Shown piece by piece: positions 35,650 to 44,615 of a stretch of 64,000 bases of DNA (position 1 is the stretch's first letter; each line of letters opens with the position of its first letter). The DNA lies in the NCBI GenBank assembly GCA_022449545.1, contig JAKUPN010000002.1, positions 1 through 64,000 on the forward strand, read 5' to 3'. This DNA comes from Alphaproteobacteria bacterium (GTDB lineage Bacteria; Pseudomonadota; Alphaproteobacteria; UBA6615). The position numbers were made by a program, and so were the translations under genes. The notes beneath the pieces are model-generated. The model was given only the letters and a program-made list of their open reading frames with translations. It searched no databases and was not told the origin of the DNA.

Positions 35650-36411
35650 ATGGAAGCGTTAACATCTATTAAAGGCCAAGTGGCTGTTGTCACGGGCGGA
35701 ACGGCCGGCATGGGCGAGTCAACATGCATACGTTTTGGGGCTGAAGGTGCGAAGGTTGCAGTTGTCGGTAGAACTAAGGAGAAGGGCGATGCGGTTGTTA
35801 GAAAAATTGTAGAATCCGGGGGCGAGGCAGTGTTTGTGAAAGCCGAATGTGCTGATGAGACTGAGGTCAAAGCTGCCACTAATAGTATCCTCGAAAAATG
35901 GAAAAAAGTGGATATATTAGTAAATACTGCCGGCGGTTTCATAAATTCGCCGCCTATAGAGGAAGTAACAAATGAAGACTTTCATCACAACTTTGATTGG
36001 AATGTGACGGCCAAGTTTCTCATTACACGTGAGTTAGTACCAATTATGAAAGAGAATAATTATGGCCGGATAGTTAACATCTCTTCTGTAGCTGGTCGAA
36101 CCGCTCGAGAAGGTTCTTCTATTGAGTATTCTACTAATGAGTCGGCGATATTAGGAATGACAAGACGACTTGCTATTGAGCTAGCCCCATTTGGTATTAC
36201 AGTTAATGCCATTGCACCTGGTTTGGTTTTAACGCCTCGTGTTAGACGGCACCCACCAGAAGTCCTTGCTGAGAGAGAAAAATCAATCCCTATTGGCCGT
36301 ATGGGTCAACCTGAAGAATTGGCGCATGCTATTTGGTATTTATGTACCCCTGGGGCAGCTTTCACCACTGGAGCTGTTCTTGATGTTAATGGAGGCAACT
36401 GGACAGGGTAA
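35650..36411 (+). CDS. SDR-family oxidoreductase with Glu in place of catalytic Lys (first of tandem pair)
   Basis: Classical short-chain dehydrogenase fold, 253 residues. The cofactor motif is TGGTAGMGES and the structural motif NTAGG. Asn118 (DWNVT) and Ser145/146 (ISSVAG) of the catalytic tetrad are present, and so is Tyr160. Yet the position four after Tyr is Glu164 (YSTNE) where SDRs have Lys. The next gene has the same change. Loss of Lys normally cripples oxidoreduction, so the protein may be a partner subunit, a lyase or an enzyme with another proton relay. It ends one base into the next ATG (TAATG). Substrate unknown. Confidence 0.88.
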   Translation: MEALTSIKGQVAVVTGGTAGMGESTCIRFGAEGAKVAVVGRTKEKGDAVVRKIVESGGEAVFVKAECADETEVKAATNSILEKWKKVDILVNTAGGFINSPPIEEVTNEDFHHNFDWNVTAKFLITRELVPIMKENNYGRIVNISSVAGRTAREGSSIEYSTNESAILGMTRRLAIELAPFGITVNAIAPGLVLTPRVRRHPPEVLAEREKSIPIGRMGQPEELAHAIWYLCTPGAAFTTGAVLDVNGGNWTG

Positions 36412-37184
36412 TGACTAGATCTTTTGATCATTTAACTTCTATTAGAGGACAGGTGGCTCTGGTAACTGGAGGAACTGCTGGAATTGGTGGGGCTTGTACA
36501 GAAAGGTTTGCACGTGAAGGGGCTGTAGCTATTGCCATTGGTCGGGATCCGGCTAAGGGGGCTCGTTTAGTTAATAGATTGGAAAGTGAGGGCAACGAAG
36601 CCTACTTTTATTCTTGTGACTGTACACAAGAAAAGCAAGTGCTGAACACTAGCTCTCAGATTCTCGAGCGATGGGGTTATGTTGATATATTGTGTAATAT
36701 TGCAGGTGGTTGGATAGAAGCACCTCCAATTGAAGAAGTAACTACTGACGCTCTTCGGCATAGTTTCGATTGGAATGTCACTTCTAAATTCTTGATTACT
36801 AAGGTTTTTATTTCCTCTATGAAGGCCAGGGGTTATGGCCGTATTGTCAACATGTCTTCTACCACAGGAAGGAGAGGACGAGTTGATGCTGCTTTACAAT
36901 ACTCAACTATGGAAGCCGGCGTTCTTGGCTTCACTCGAGCTTTAGCATTACAACTAGCACCTCATGGCATAACAGTAAATGCAATAGCCCCTGGTACGAC
37001 ACGAACTCCTCGAGCTGAAAGGCACAGTGAAGAACGCCTTGCATCAACTGCACGTTCAATTCCTGTTCAAAGACTTGCCACTGTTGAAGAACAGGCACAT
37101 GCCATTTGGTATTTATGTACTCCAGGCGCATCCTATACTACAGGAGCAATTCTTGACGTAAATGGTGGTAGCTGGACGGGATAG
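36411..37184 (+). CDS. SDR-family oxidoreductase with Glu in place of catalytic Lys (second of tandem pair)
   Basis: Tandem paralogue of the preceding SDR, 257 residues. It shares TGGTAGIGGA, NIAGGWIEAPPIEEV, DWNVTSKFLIT and a GAILDVNGGSWTG end. Asn122, Ser149/150 and Tyr164 are kept, while the Lys position is again Glu168 (YSTME). The matched change in both copies argues for a conserved subfamily feature, not a random mutation. Start overlaps the previous stop by one base, so the two are made together and may form a heteromer. It is followed 109 bases later by the hydrolase genes. Confidence 0.88.
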   Translation: MTRSFDHLTSIRGQVALVTGGTAGIGGACTERFAREGAVAIAIGRDPAKGARLVNRLESEGNEAYFYSCDCTQEKQVLNTSSQILERWGYVDILCNIAGGWIEAPPIEEVTTDALRHSFDWNVTSKFLITKVFISSMKARGYGRIVNMSSTTGRRGRVDAALQYSTMEAGVLGFTRALALQLAPHGITVNAIAPGTTRTPRAERHSEERLASTARSIPVQRLATVEEQAHAIWYLCTPGASYTTGAILDVNGGSWTG

Positions 37185-37293
37185 TTTAATCAAACCCCTC
37201 ACTCTTGTTTGTAGCAGAGCGTAACACTAGATAATTTATGATTAATGAACTAATTTTTGAGATCTAGGTTTATTACTCAAAAGGTGAGAATTT

Positions 37294-38448
37294 ATGATCG
37301 ATGAAGAGAAACCTACTGATGAAATGGTTACCCTTAGGACCTGGGAAGAACTGAGCAATGAAGTTCAAAACCGTGCTGATTTACAACGTTACCCTTTGAC
37401 GGGAATGCGACCTGATGACGTACGAGAAGCCCTCAAAAAGACTGGATCGCTCAATAGGGACTCTTGGGCTAACTCTTGGTCAAACATTGGTGACAGGTAT
37501 CGAACGCTTGCTGAAAAGCAATTAGAATATGATAAGAAGAAAGCCTCAGTAAACTATCTCAATGCGTGGAGGTTTTATGGATTTGCTGCTTGGCCTACGC
37601 AAAATACATCATTAAAGAAAAAAGCATTTGAAACTTCTTTGGACAACTTTCGTTGTTACGCTGATTTGGTCTCTCCTTCTATTGAAAGAGTACAATTACC
37701 ATTTCAAGAACAAAAAGTAACATTTTATCTTCAGGTTCCGGAAAACACGAAAGAACCAGTTCCATTACTTTTATCTTTCGGGGGCTTAGATAGTTACAAG
37801 GAGTACGTTGTTGAGAGATATGGTCCTGATTATCTTAAAAATGGTTTTGGTTATGCAGCACTTGATATTCCTGGGACAGGTGAATCCCCTATAAAAGCCT
37901 CAGTAGATGCGGTTAGCATGTACTCTGTCATTATTGATTATCTTGAGGGTCGTAATGATATTGACTCTTCTAGATTAGCTGTGATGGGAGTCAGCCAAGG
38001 GGGTTATTGGTCGGCACGTTTAGCAATTGCGGAAGTAGATCGTCTGACAGCAGCAGTATTCTGGGCTGGACCAACACATACAACTTTTCAACGTCAGTGG
38101 CTCGAGAAAAGCACAAGCACAAATGAATATTTATTCGATTATCTTCCAGCCCGTTTATCAATTTATGGCGTTAAAACGTGGCAAGAGTATTTGGAAGTTG
38201 TTCCAAATATGTCGATCGAGAAATTGGGACTACTTGATGCTCCAACGCCCGAAATGTTATTAGTCAGTGGGGAAAAAGATACCCAGACCTCAATAGAAGA
38301 CCTTCATCTCTTACAGCGCAGCGGACAACCAAAATACTCTTGGATTAACCCATCTGGAGGACATCTTGGTAGATCTAAAGCTTGGCCTGATGAACGCATA
38401 TTAAAGGAGGTAATTATTCCTTTTTTGAGGGCTCGATTAATTAATTAA
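37294..38448 (+). CDS. Alpha/beta hydrolase with helical N-terminal domain (FrsA/DHPON-hydrolase-like)
   Basis: Protein of 384 residues. About 135 N-terminal residues are helical, followed by a hydrolase core with S234 (GVSQGGYWSAR), D329 (SGEKDTQ) and H357 (SGGHLGR). This layout matches the FrsA-like group that includes 2,6-dihydroxypseudooxynicotine hydrolase, a C-C bond hydrolase of nicotine breakdown. I infer an ester or C-C bond cleavage in a ring-degradation route, but homology at this level does not fix the substrate. It starts at ATG with AAGGTGAG seven bases upstream. The next hydrolase follows after 41 bases. Confidence 0.8.
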   Translation: MIDEEKPTDEMVTLRTWEELSNEVQNRADLQRYPLTGMRPDDVREALKKTGSLNRDSWANSWSNIGDRYRTLAEKQLEYDKKKASVNYLNAWRFYGFAAWPTQNTSLKKKAFETSLDNFRCYADLVSPSIERVQLPFQEQKVTFYLQVPENTKEPVPLLLSFGGLDSYKEYVVERYGPDYLKNGFGYAALDIPGTGESPIKASVDAVSMYSVIIDYLEGRNDIDSSRLAVMGVSQGGYWSARLAIAEVDRLTAAVFWAGPTHTTFQRQWLEKSTSTNEYLFDYLPARLSIYGVKTWQEYLEVVPNMSIEKLGLLDAPTPEMLLVSGEKDTQTSIEDLHLLQRSGQPKYSWINPSGGHLGRSKAWPDERILKEVIIPFLRARLIN

Positions 38449-38489
38449 GAATTGATAGATTTAATAGTCAAAAGTTAGGGAGAAATACA

Positions 38490-39377
38490 GTGCCTCATGT
38501 GACTACAACTGACGGTGTTGAATTATATTACGAAGAAACGGGTTCAGGCACCCCTATTATATTTGTGCATGAGTTTGGTGGCGATTACAGACATTGGGAA
38601 CCTCAAATGCGTTTTTTTTCTCGTTCACATCGTTGCATAGCATTTAACGCTCGTGGATATCCACCATCATCTGTACCAGAGGATCCCGAAATGTATAGTC
38701 AGGAAAATGCACGAGATGATGTGCTTGCCTTACTTGATGGGCTCGGGATTGATAAAGCGCACATTAATGGTCTTTCAATGGGAGGTTTTGCTAGTTTACA
38801 TTTTGGTTTCGAATACCCTGAGCGTGCACTTTCATTGGTAGTTGCAGGTTGTGGTTATGGGGCTAAGTCAGATATTAGAGAACAGTTCGTTCGTGAGACA
38901 ACCGAAGTTGCTGATCGTATGGAAAATGAGACGATGGCTGTATTTGGAAAGGTCTATGCGTTAGGTCCAACACGCGTTCAGTTTCAGAACAAAGACCCTA
39001 GAGGGTGGAAAGAATTCGAAGAACAGATATGTGAGCACTCTAGTGTCGGTTCTGCAAATACCATGCGCGGAGTCCAAAGAAGACGTCCGTCATTATATGA
39101 TTTAGAAGATAAAATGCGCTCACTAAGAGTTCCTACATTAGTGATCAATGGAGATGAAGATGATCCTTGTCTTGACGCAGGCTTGTTTATGAAGAGGACT
39201 ATTATTTCTTCGGCACTAGTGCTGCTCCCTCGCACAGGACATCTGTGTAATCTTGAAGAGCCTGATTTGTATAATCAAATCTGTGGTGATTTTATGCATA
39301 GGGTTGAAGCGGGTCGATGGGAATTGCGCGACCCACGTTCAATGACCACTGCGATTATTTCAACTCCTGGAAAATAA
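38490..39377 (+). CDS. Alpha/beta hydrolase
   Basis: Hydrolase of 295 residues with VHEFGGDYRHWEPQM (oxyanion region), S96 in GLSMGGFASL, Asp in NGDEDDPCLDA and His in RTGHLCNLEEP. It starts at GTG, with AGGGAG upstream; no ATG fits as well. A C-terminal tail of about 30 residues (GRWELRDPRSMTT) extends past the usual fold. It sits between the FrsA-like hydrolase and the TRAP-type binding protein, all on one strand. Related enzymes hydrolyse lactones (3-oxoadipate enol-lactonase-like) or esters; that is inference. Confidence 0.85.
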   Translation: MPHVTTTDGVELYYEETGSGTPIIFVHEFGGDYRHWEPQMRFFSRSHRCIAFNARGYPPSSVPEDPEMYSQENARDDVLALLDGLGIDKAHINGLSMGGFASLHFGFEYPERALSLVVAGCGYGAKSDIREQFVRETTEVADRMENETMAVFGKVYALGPTRVQFQNKDPRGWKEFEEQICEHSSVGSANTMRGVQRRRPSLYDLEDKMRSLRVPTLVINGDEDDPCLDAGLFMKRTIISSALVLLPRTGHLCNLEEPDLYNQICGDFMHRVEAGRWELRDPRSMTTAIISTPGK

Positions 39378-39393
39378 TGTACGAACATATGGG

Positions 39394-40314
39394 ATGACAT
39401 CTAAAACTATTATACGATTGGGGGGTTATGGGCCATCAACTACGACACATAGTCGTGGTCTCAAATACATTGGTGATAGTCTTCAAAGTCTCTTTGGAAA
39501 CAGGGTTGATATAAAATACATCTGGAATGTAATGGACTTAGGTTATGGTTCAGATGCTGTTCTTTGGCTTACAGAATGCGGTATGATTGATATCGTATAT
39601 ATGTCGACAACAGCCCTAACATCAAGAGTTCAAGATTTAGAAATCTTGGATTTACCTTTCTTATTTTCTGATAATGATACAGCCCGGGCTGCATATGACG
39701 GTGCTCTCGGCAAGCATATGAGAGATGCTATTGAAGAAAAATGTAATTTTTTAGTGTTAGGTTATTTTGAAAATGGATTTCGGCATCTGTCAAACTGGAA
39801 AAAGAAAATAGCTAAACCTGAAGATCTCTTAGGCATGAGTATTCGTACTTTAGGTAGTAATACCCACAACCGGACTTTCGAAATTTTGGGGATGCACCCC
39901 AAATCCATGAGGCTTGACGAGGCAAAATTAGCAATAGAAAAACATGAAGTTGATGCTCAAGAAAACCCATTCGCAAATACGATGACCTATGGAATTCATC
40001 GGATTCACAAATTCCATACACTCTCAAACCATTTCTATTTGTCTAGAGGTATTTATGCGAATCCACAGAATTACAATTCATGGCCAGACGACATCCAAAA
40101 GGCCATTCCAGACATTATTAAAGAAGCCGTTCCTTTTCAGAGGAACTTAGCTGTAGAAGAAGAAAAAATCGCTCGCCAAGAAATAGAGAAACTTGGTGGA
40201 ACAGTTCACGAATTAACTATCGAGGATAACAGGGCATTTAAGCGAGTATTAGCCCCAATTTACAAAGAGGTTAGGGATCGTATGGATGAATCATTATTAA
40301 AATTGCTTGATTAG
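39394..40314 (+). CDS. TRAP-type solute-binding protein (DctP family) without visible signal peptide
   Basis: Protein of 306 residues in the DctP family. Seen: a first strand IIRLGGYGPSTTTHSRGLKY, LDLPFLFSDNDTARAAYDG, a GLKIRT-like GMSIRTLGS around residue 150 that includes the Arg that binds carboxylates, and ENPFANTMTYGIHR. The family normally has an export signal, but this one starts straight at the mature fold. The in-frame sequence upstream, back to a TGA at 39343, offers no hydrophobic segment. No DctQ/DctM permease gene is in the window. It closes a run of SDR and hydrolase genes and may be cytosolic. Ligand unknown. Confidence 0.82.
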   Translation: MTSKTIIRLGGYGPSTTTHSRGLKYIGDSLQSLFGNRVDIKYIWNVMDLGYGSDAVLWLTECGMIDIVYMSTTALTSRVQDLEILDLPFLFSDNDTARAAYDGALGKHMRDAIEEKCNFLVLGYFENGFRHLSNWKKKIAKPEDLLGMSIRTLGSNTHNRTFEILGMHPKSMRLDEAKLAIEKHEVDAQENPFANTMTYGIHRIHKFHTLSNHFYLSRGIYANPQNYNSWPDDIQKAIPDIIKEAVPFQRNLAVEEEKIARQEIEKLGGTVHELTIEDNRAFKRVLAPIYKEVRDRMDESLLKLLD

Positions 40315-40326
40315 CATAAACTAAAT

Positions 40327-40653
40327 TTATTTAACTGAGGAAAACGATGTAGGCTGGAGTATACTGTTTGTTACTGAGGCCACTAGCGTTCCATTTTTTT
40401 CTGTTTCGGCTCTCTTGCTAAGCCATTCTTCATCATTTTGAAAGGCATCCCATTTTTTTTCTCGGTCGGCTAATGATTCCCATTCAAGCATATAGTAAAG
40501 AATTTGATTACTTTCCCCTATGGCTGTAGTCCAAAAACCTGCTTGTTTGATCCCATGTTTTTGCCACAGATCAAGGGTTATGTTTTCAAATCGGTTTAAC
40601 AGGTCTGGTAAACGACCAGGTACACAATCATAGACTCTTAGTTCGTAAAGCAT
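40327..40653 (-). CDS. NIPSNAP family protein
   Basis: Small protein of 108 residues in the dimeric alpha/beta-barrel fold. It opens MLYELRVYDCVPGRLPDL and contains KHGIKQAGFWTTAIG and YMLEWESLADREKKW, all typical NIPSNAP spacing. Bacterial members occur next to degradation genes and may be heme- or substrate-binding, but no reaction is established. It is convergent with the TRAP-type gene and 73 bases past the end of the molybdenum hydroxylase genes on the same strand. Confidence 0.85.
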   Translation of the reverse strand: MLYELRVYDCVPGRLPDLLNRFENITLDLWQKHGIKQAGFWTTAIGESNQILYYMLEWESLADREKKWDAFQNDEEWLSKRAETEKNGTLVASVTNSILQPTSFSSVK

Positions 40654-40726
40654 TTATGCCTCATTCTTAGAAATTGGTTTAAACTTATTTATTGCAATTA
40701 GGATTGAACTCTTTCTAATCTATCGG

Positions 40727-42976
40727 TTATTCAGCGGCTTCTCTTTGTTCTAGCGCTTCTAAAACAACAGGCGGAGACATTGGTAATCCGTAAAAACGAA
40801 TTCCTAAAGCATCATAGATAGCGTTACGAATTGCTGCGAGCGGAGGAACTAGTGGAACTTCACCTACGCCACGAACCCCCTGAGGATGTTTTGGGTTAGG
40901 CACTTCAATCATAACGGTGTCAAGCATGGGCAGGTCAGAGCAGACCGGCATCCTGTAATCAAGAAAACCTGGGTTGTCGACCTTTCCTTCACTGTCGTAA
41001 ATATATTCTTCGTTTAAAGCCCAGCCAATGCCTTGTGCTGCGCCTCCCTGCATTTGTCCTTCAACATAGCTAGGGTGAACTGCCAGACCGACATCTTGGA
41101 ATGAAGTGTATCGTATGATTCGTACAATTCCGAGTTCAACATCTACTTCAACGTCGCACATATGGGTGGCAAAACCTCCTTCTGCCCCAGCAGTGTTAAG
41201 TTGAGAGCCGGCTCCAATAGGACCGCCTGTCTCTGTGGCCCTTTCTGCCAATTCTTCTAGTGATAGAGGGTCAAACATTCCTGCGTTTGCTCCCGCGGGT
41301 CGAGCGTAGCCATCTTCCCAGTCTACAGCCTCGGGGTCTATATCCCATATTTTTGCTGCGCGTTCCTTAAGGCTAACAATAACTTTTTCTGTTGAGTCAG
41401 TGACTGCCATGCCTGAAGCGAACAGCACACGACTTCCTCCCGTAAGGTTACTATAACCAATAGTTGCTGTGTCTCCGATCAAAACAGACACTCTTTTATA
41501 ATCAATACCAAGTAACTCTGCGGTAATGTTAGCTATGGACGCACGCGAGCCACCTATGTCTGGATGTCCAGTAGTTACAACAACATTGCCGTCCTCTGTA
41601 ATATTTACCTGGGAACTAGATTCTCCTCCAGCATTGAACCAAAAGCCAGACGCTACACCACGTCCCTGAAGTTTACCGAGAGGTATTTCTCTATGCGGAT
41701 GAGAAAGGGCTGCTTCTACAGTTTCGTAATATCCAATTCGTGGGTAAACTGGTCCATGCGCAGCTTTAGTACCTTCTTTTGCTGCATTTTTTAAACGCAC
41801 TTCCAGTGGGTCCATTCCAATTGCTTCAGAAACTTCATCTATCACGCATTCCACTGCAAAGGCTCCAATTGGCGCCCCTGGTGCTCTGTAAGCAGCGACC
41901 TTCGATCGGTTAGAAACCACGTCATAACCTAGAGCATGAACATTGGGAATGTCATAAGGCGCAAAGGCGCAACCAACAGCTCCCCTAATAGGTGATCCTG
42001 GTAGGCCTCCCGCTTGCAAGTAGTAAGTTCCTTGAGCAGCGACAATACTTCCATCTTTTTTAATGCCCATTTTGACAGTACTTTTTGAACCAGATGTTGG
42101 TCCACTAGCACGCATTACTTCTTCACGGCTCATCACCATTTTCACGGGCCGTCCTGATTTTTTCGAGAGTATTGTTGCCAGAGGTTCTAAATAGACAATA
42201 GTCTTACCACCAAATCCCCCTCCGATTTCTGCTGGAATAGCTCTGATGCTACTCTGCGGTATATCGGTTAGCATCGAAGTCATTGCGCGAACCATGAACT
42301 GGCCCTGGCTGGAGCTCCAAATTGTTGTCCTTCCATCGGCACTTACGCTCACGAGACAAGCATGAGGTTCTATATAGCCTTGATGGACTGGACGGGTTGT
42401 AAAACTTCTTTCCACTATGACATCAGCTTCTTCAAAACCTGTCTGCACATCTCCTTTTTTATGTTCTAATGTGCCTGCGATATTTGACGGCTTTCCTTCA
42501 AACTCAATAAATTCATGCAAGATGGGAGCATCGCTTTTTATTGCATCATCAATCTCTACAACCCAAGGTAGAACCTCATAGTCTACCTCAATAAGTTTAC
42601 AGGCTTGGTCAGCTATTTTTTGACTAGTCGCTGCTACGGCTGCTACAGGGTGTCCATGAAACAAAGCTTTTTCTCGAGCCATTACGTTTCTCGTCATCCA
42701 TCGCATGTCTTGAATGCCCAGGATAACTGGTTTATCTAGGGGATAATTCGTTACATCGACTGAAGTAATAACAGCCTTTACCCCGGGAAGGGATTCTGCT
42801 TTTGAAGTATCTATGCTGCGGATGTTTGCATGTGCGTGCGGGCTTCTCAGGACTTTACCCCAAATCATGCCTGGCATTGTTGTGTCAGCACCGAATGTCG
42901 CTTGTCCTGTTACTTTGTCTGCTCCGTCAGGACGTATAGTTCTTTTTCCTATCCACTTATTATTTGCGTCATTCAT
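40727..42976 (-). CDS. Xanthine dehydrogenase family molybdopterin-binding subunit (large subunit)
   Basis: Catalytic subunit of 749 residues holding the Mo-cytosine dinucleotide cofactor. Seen: an N-terminal half opening GKRTIRPDGADKVTGQATFG, the substrate-side IGGGFGGKT (251-259), AAYRAPGAPIGAF (361-373), GGSRASIANITAE, and GVGEVPLVPP near the end with the catalytic Glu at 706. The AYRAPG loop is not the AYRCSFR of carbon monoxide dehydrogenase, so this is a hydroxylase of another compound, likely an aromatic heterocycle or aldehyde. It is the last of three genes M-S-L on this strand, overlapping the S gene by one base. Confidence 0.92.
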   Translation of the reverse strand: MNDANNKWIGKRTIRPDGADKVTGQATFGADTTMPGMIWGKVLRSPHAHANIRSIDTSKAESLPGVKAVITSVDVTNYPLDKPVILGIQDMRWMTRNVMAREKALFHGHPVAAVAATSQKIADQACKLIEVDYEVLPWVVEIDDAIKSDAPILHEFIEFEGKPSNIAGTLEHKKGDVQTGFEEADVIVERSFTTRPVHQGYIEPHACLVSVSADGRTTIWSSSQGQFMVRAMTSMLTDIPQSSIRAIPAEIGGGFGGKTIVYLEPLATILSKKSGRPVKMVMSREEVMRASGPTSGSKSTVKMGIKKDGSIVAAQGTYYLQAGGLPGSPIRGAVGCAFAPYDIPNVHALGYDVVSNRSKVAAYRAPGAPIGAFAVECVIDEVSEAIGMDPLEVRLKNAAKEGTKAAHGPVYPRIGYYETVEAALSHPHREIPLGKLQGRGVASGFWFNAGGESSSQVNITEDGNVVVTTGHPDIGGSRASIANITAELLGIDYKRVSVLIGDTATIGYSNLTGGSRVLFASGMAVTDSTEKVIVSLKERAAKIWDIDPEAVDWEDGYARPAGANAGMFDPLSLEELAERATETGGPIGAGSQLNTAGAEGGFATHMCDVEVDVELGIVRIIRYTSFQDVGLAVHPSYVEGQMQGGAAQGIGWALNEEYIYDSEGKVDNPGFLDYRMPVCSDLPMLDTVMIEVPNPKHPQGVRGVGEVPLVPPLAAIRNAIYDALGIRFYGLPMSPPVVLEALEQREAAE

Positions 42977-43455
42977 TATTTTATCTCCCGAATTTCTTGA
43001 GCAGTATCCAAAACTGCTCGAACGATTTTATCATAGCCAGTACATCTGCAAAGATTGCCTGCCAACCAGAATCTTACCTCAGTCTCCGTTGGATCGGGGT
43101 TCTCATCTAATAGAGCCTTAGCGGCAACTAGCATCCCTGGGGTACAAATACCGCACTGGAGAGCAGCTTCTTCAAGAAATTTTTGTTGTAAGGGATGAAG
43201 TGTTTCTCCGTCAGACATGCCCTCAATTGTCTCAATTTTTTTTCCTTCAGATTCAGCAGCTAACATTAGGCAGGAACAGATTAAACTTCCATCTACTGTA
43301 ATGCTGCAGGCCCCACAATCACCTGATCCACAGCCTTCTTTAGAGCCGGTTAAACTGAGGCGGTCGCGCAGAACGTCCAACATGGTTTCCTCTGGTTCAC
43401 ATAGAAATTCTTCTGGTTCACCATTTATTATTGTTGAAATATGCAGTTTGCTCAT
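42976..43455 (-). CDS. [2Fe-2S]-binding subunit of molybdenum hydroxylase (small subunit)
   Basis: Electron-transfer subunit of 159 residues. The N-terminal plant-ferredoxin-type cluster uses the Cys of GCGSGDCGACSI plus a later Cys in SLICSCL. The second cluster uses CGICTPG and CRCTGYDKI. Both signatures are complete. It sits between the FAD subunit (four-base gap) and the large subunit (one-base overlap, TAATG), so all three are made in step. Electron path is Mo to 2Fe-2S to FAD. Confidence 0.95.
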   Translation of the reverse strand: MSKLHISTIINGEPEEFLCEPEETMLDVLRDRLSLTGSKEGCGSGDCGACSITVDGSLICSCLMLAAESEGKKIETIEGMSDGETLHPLQQKFLEEAALQCGICTPGMLVAAKALLDENPDPTETEVRFWLAGNLCRCTGYDKIVRAVLDTAQEIREIK

Positions 43456-43459
43456 GAGC

Positions 43460-44329
43460 TTAAACTCCCTTAGCGCGTTTGGCTGCTATTGCAACCGCAC
43501 GCTTTAATAAGACACCAGAAACTTTTGTTCGATAGTAAATTGTTCCACGTTTATCATCTATCGGATTGCAGCATGCGCGGCACGCTTCTGCAGCGTTCTC
43601 TATTGTATCCTCATCTAATTGACTACCAATTAATGCTTCAGCGGCTCCTTCGACCTCTAATACCTTAGGGGCAACTGCGCCCAAACCGACGCAGGCACGA
43701 GTACAGGTGTTTTCCTCTATGGTTAAGCTAACTCCGCATCCAACAACAGCAATATCCATTTCTGTACGAGGAATCATTCTTAAGTAAGCGTCGGCAGAAC
43801 CGGCAGGTCTTGAAGGGAATGAGAAGCTGACCGCAATTTCATTATCTGCTAGGGACGTTTTTCCTGGGCTAACAGGTACTTCTTTTACTGGTATTTCACG
43901 TCTTCCATTAGGCCCTTGAACAGTCAGTAAAGCTTCTGCCGCAATTAATGCAGGGACACTATCTCCAGCAGGTGAACCATTGCATAAATTGCCCCCTAAA
44001 GACGCCCTTCCTTGTATTTGGGTAGAACCTATGAGGTTTAAAGCTTCTAAAACACCGGGCCACGTTTTGCCAAAATTAGAGTTATTAGCTAATTCCATCC
44101 CAGAAACTGATGCGCCTACAACAAAAACACCATCTTCTGTTTCTTTAACAGAAGTGATCTCTTCAATCTTTTTTATATCAACGATCAGCCCTGGGTTAAC
44201 CATTCCCGAACGCATTTGCACAAGTAGATCAGTTCCTCCGGCTAAAATGTGAGCTGAGCCTTTGGCCCCGCTATAGGCGCTTACAGCCTCATCAAGCGTT
44301 GTTGGTGCTAGATATTGAATGTCTGACAT
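43460..44329 (-). CDS. FAD-binding subunit of molybdenum hydroxylase (medium subunit)
   Basis: FAD subunit of 289 residues in the CoxM/XdhB-like family. Seen: YLAPTTLDEAVSAY, the FAD pyrophosphate-binding HILAGGTDLLVQMRSG, and QGRASLGGNLCNGSPAGDSV. It has the CO_deh_flav_C region at the C-terminus (YRTKVSGVLLKRA). It is first of the three-gene set, starting at ATG 44329. The 286-base gap (44330-44615) to the divergent HyuA gene is AT-rich and likely carries promoters for both directions; I see no defined operator. Co-regulation of the two operons is therefore plausible. Confidence 0.93.
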   Translation of the reverse strand: MSDIQYLAPTTLDEAVSAYSGAKGSAHILAGGTDLLVQMRSGMVNPGLIVDIKKIEEITSVKETEDGVFVVGASVSGMELANNSNFGKTWPGVLEALNLIGSTQIQGRASLGGNLCNGSPAGDSVPALIAAEALLTVQGPNGRREIPVKEVPVSPGKTSLADNEIAVSFSFPSRPAGSADAYLRMIPRTEMDIAVVGCGVSLTIEENTCTRACVGLGAVAPKVLEVEGAAEALIGSQLDEDTIENAAEACRACCNPIDDKRGTIYYRTKVSGVLLKRAVAIAAKRAKGV

Positions 44330-44615
44330 ATTTGCTCCCTAATTTTAATTCGTCCCTAGATTTTTGATTTTGTCTTGTAAGCGCTACTGATTAGAATAAT
44401 TTACTAAATATTATGTTACACTAAAGAGCCGATCTTCCAAAAAAAATTATTAGATTTCTTTACGTTTGCTTAAATGTTTTTATCCTAGGTCAATCTCAGA
44501 AGAGGTTTTAATACTTTTATAAGTGAGAAAGAGATAAAAGTAATCTTGTGCTTGGCCAAGTTTTAGGTAAGAGTTTGATACAGAATTGAAAATAAGCTCA
44601 ATATAGCGAGAAAAC

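Noticed and set aside
39812-40027. Antisense reading frame inside the TRAP-type gene
   Set aside because: It lies wholly inside a well-supported gene on the other strand, has no ribosome site and no family features.
40727-44329. Carbon monoxide dehydrogenase (coxMSL)
   Set aside because: The order M-S-L matches, but the large subunit has AYRAPG where CO dehydrogenase has AYRCSFR, so CO oxidation is not supported.
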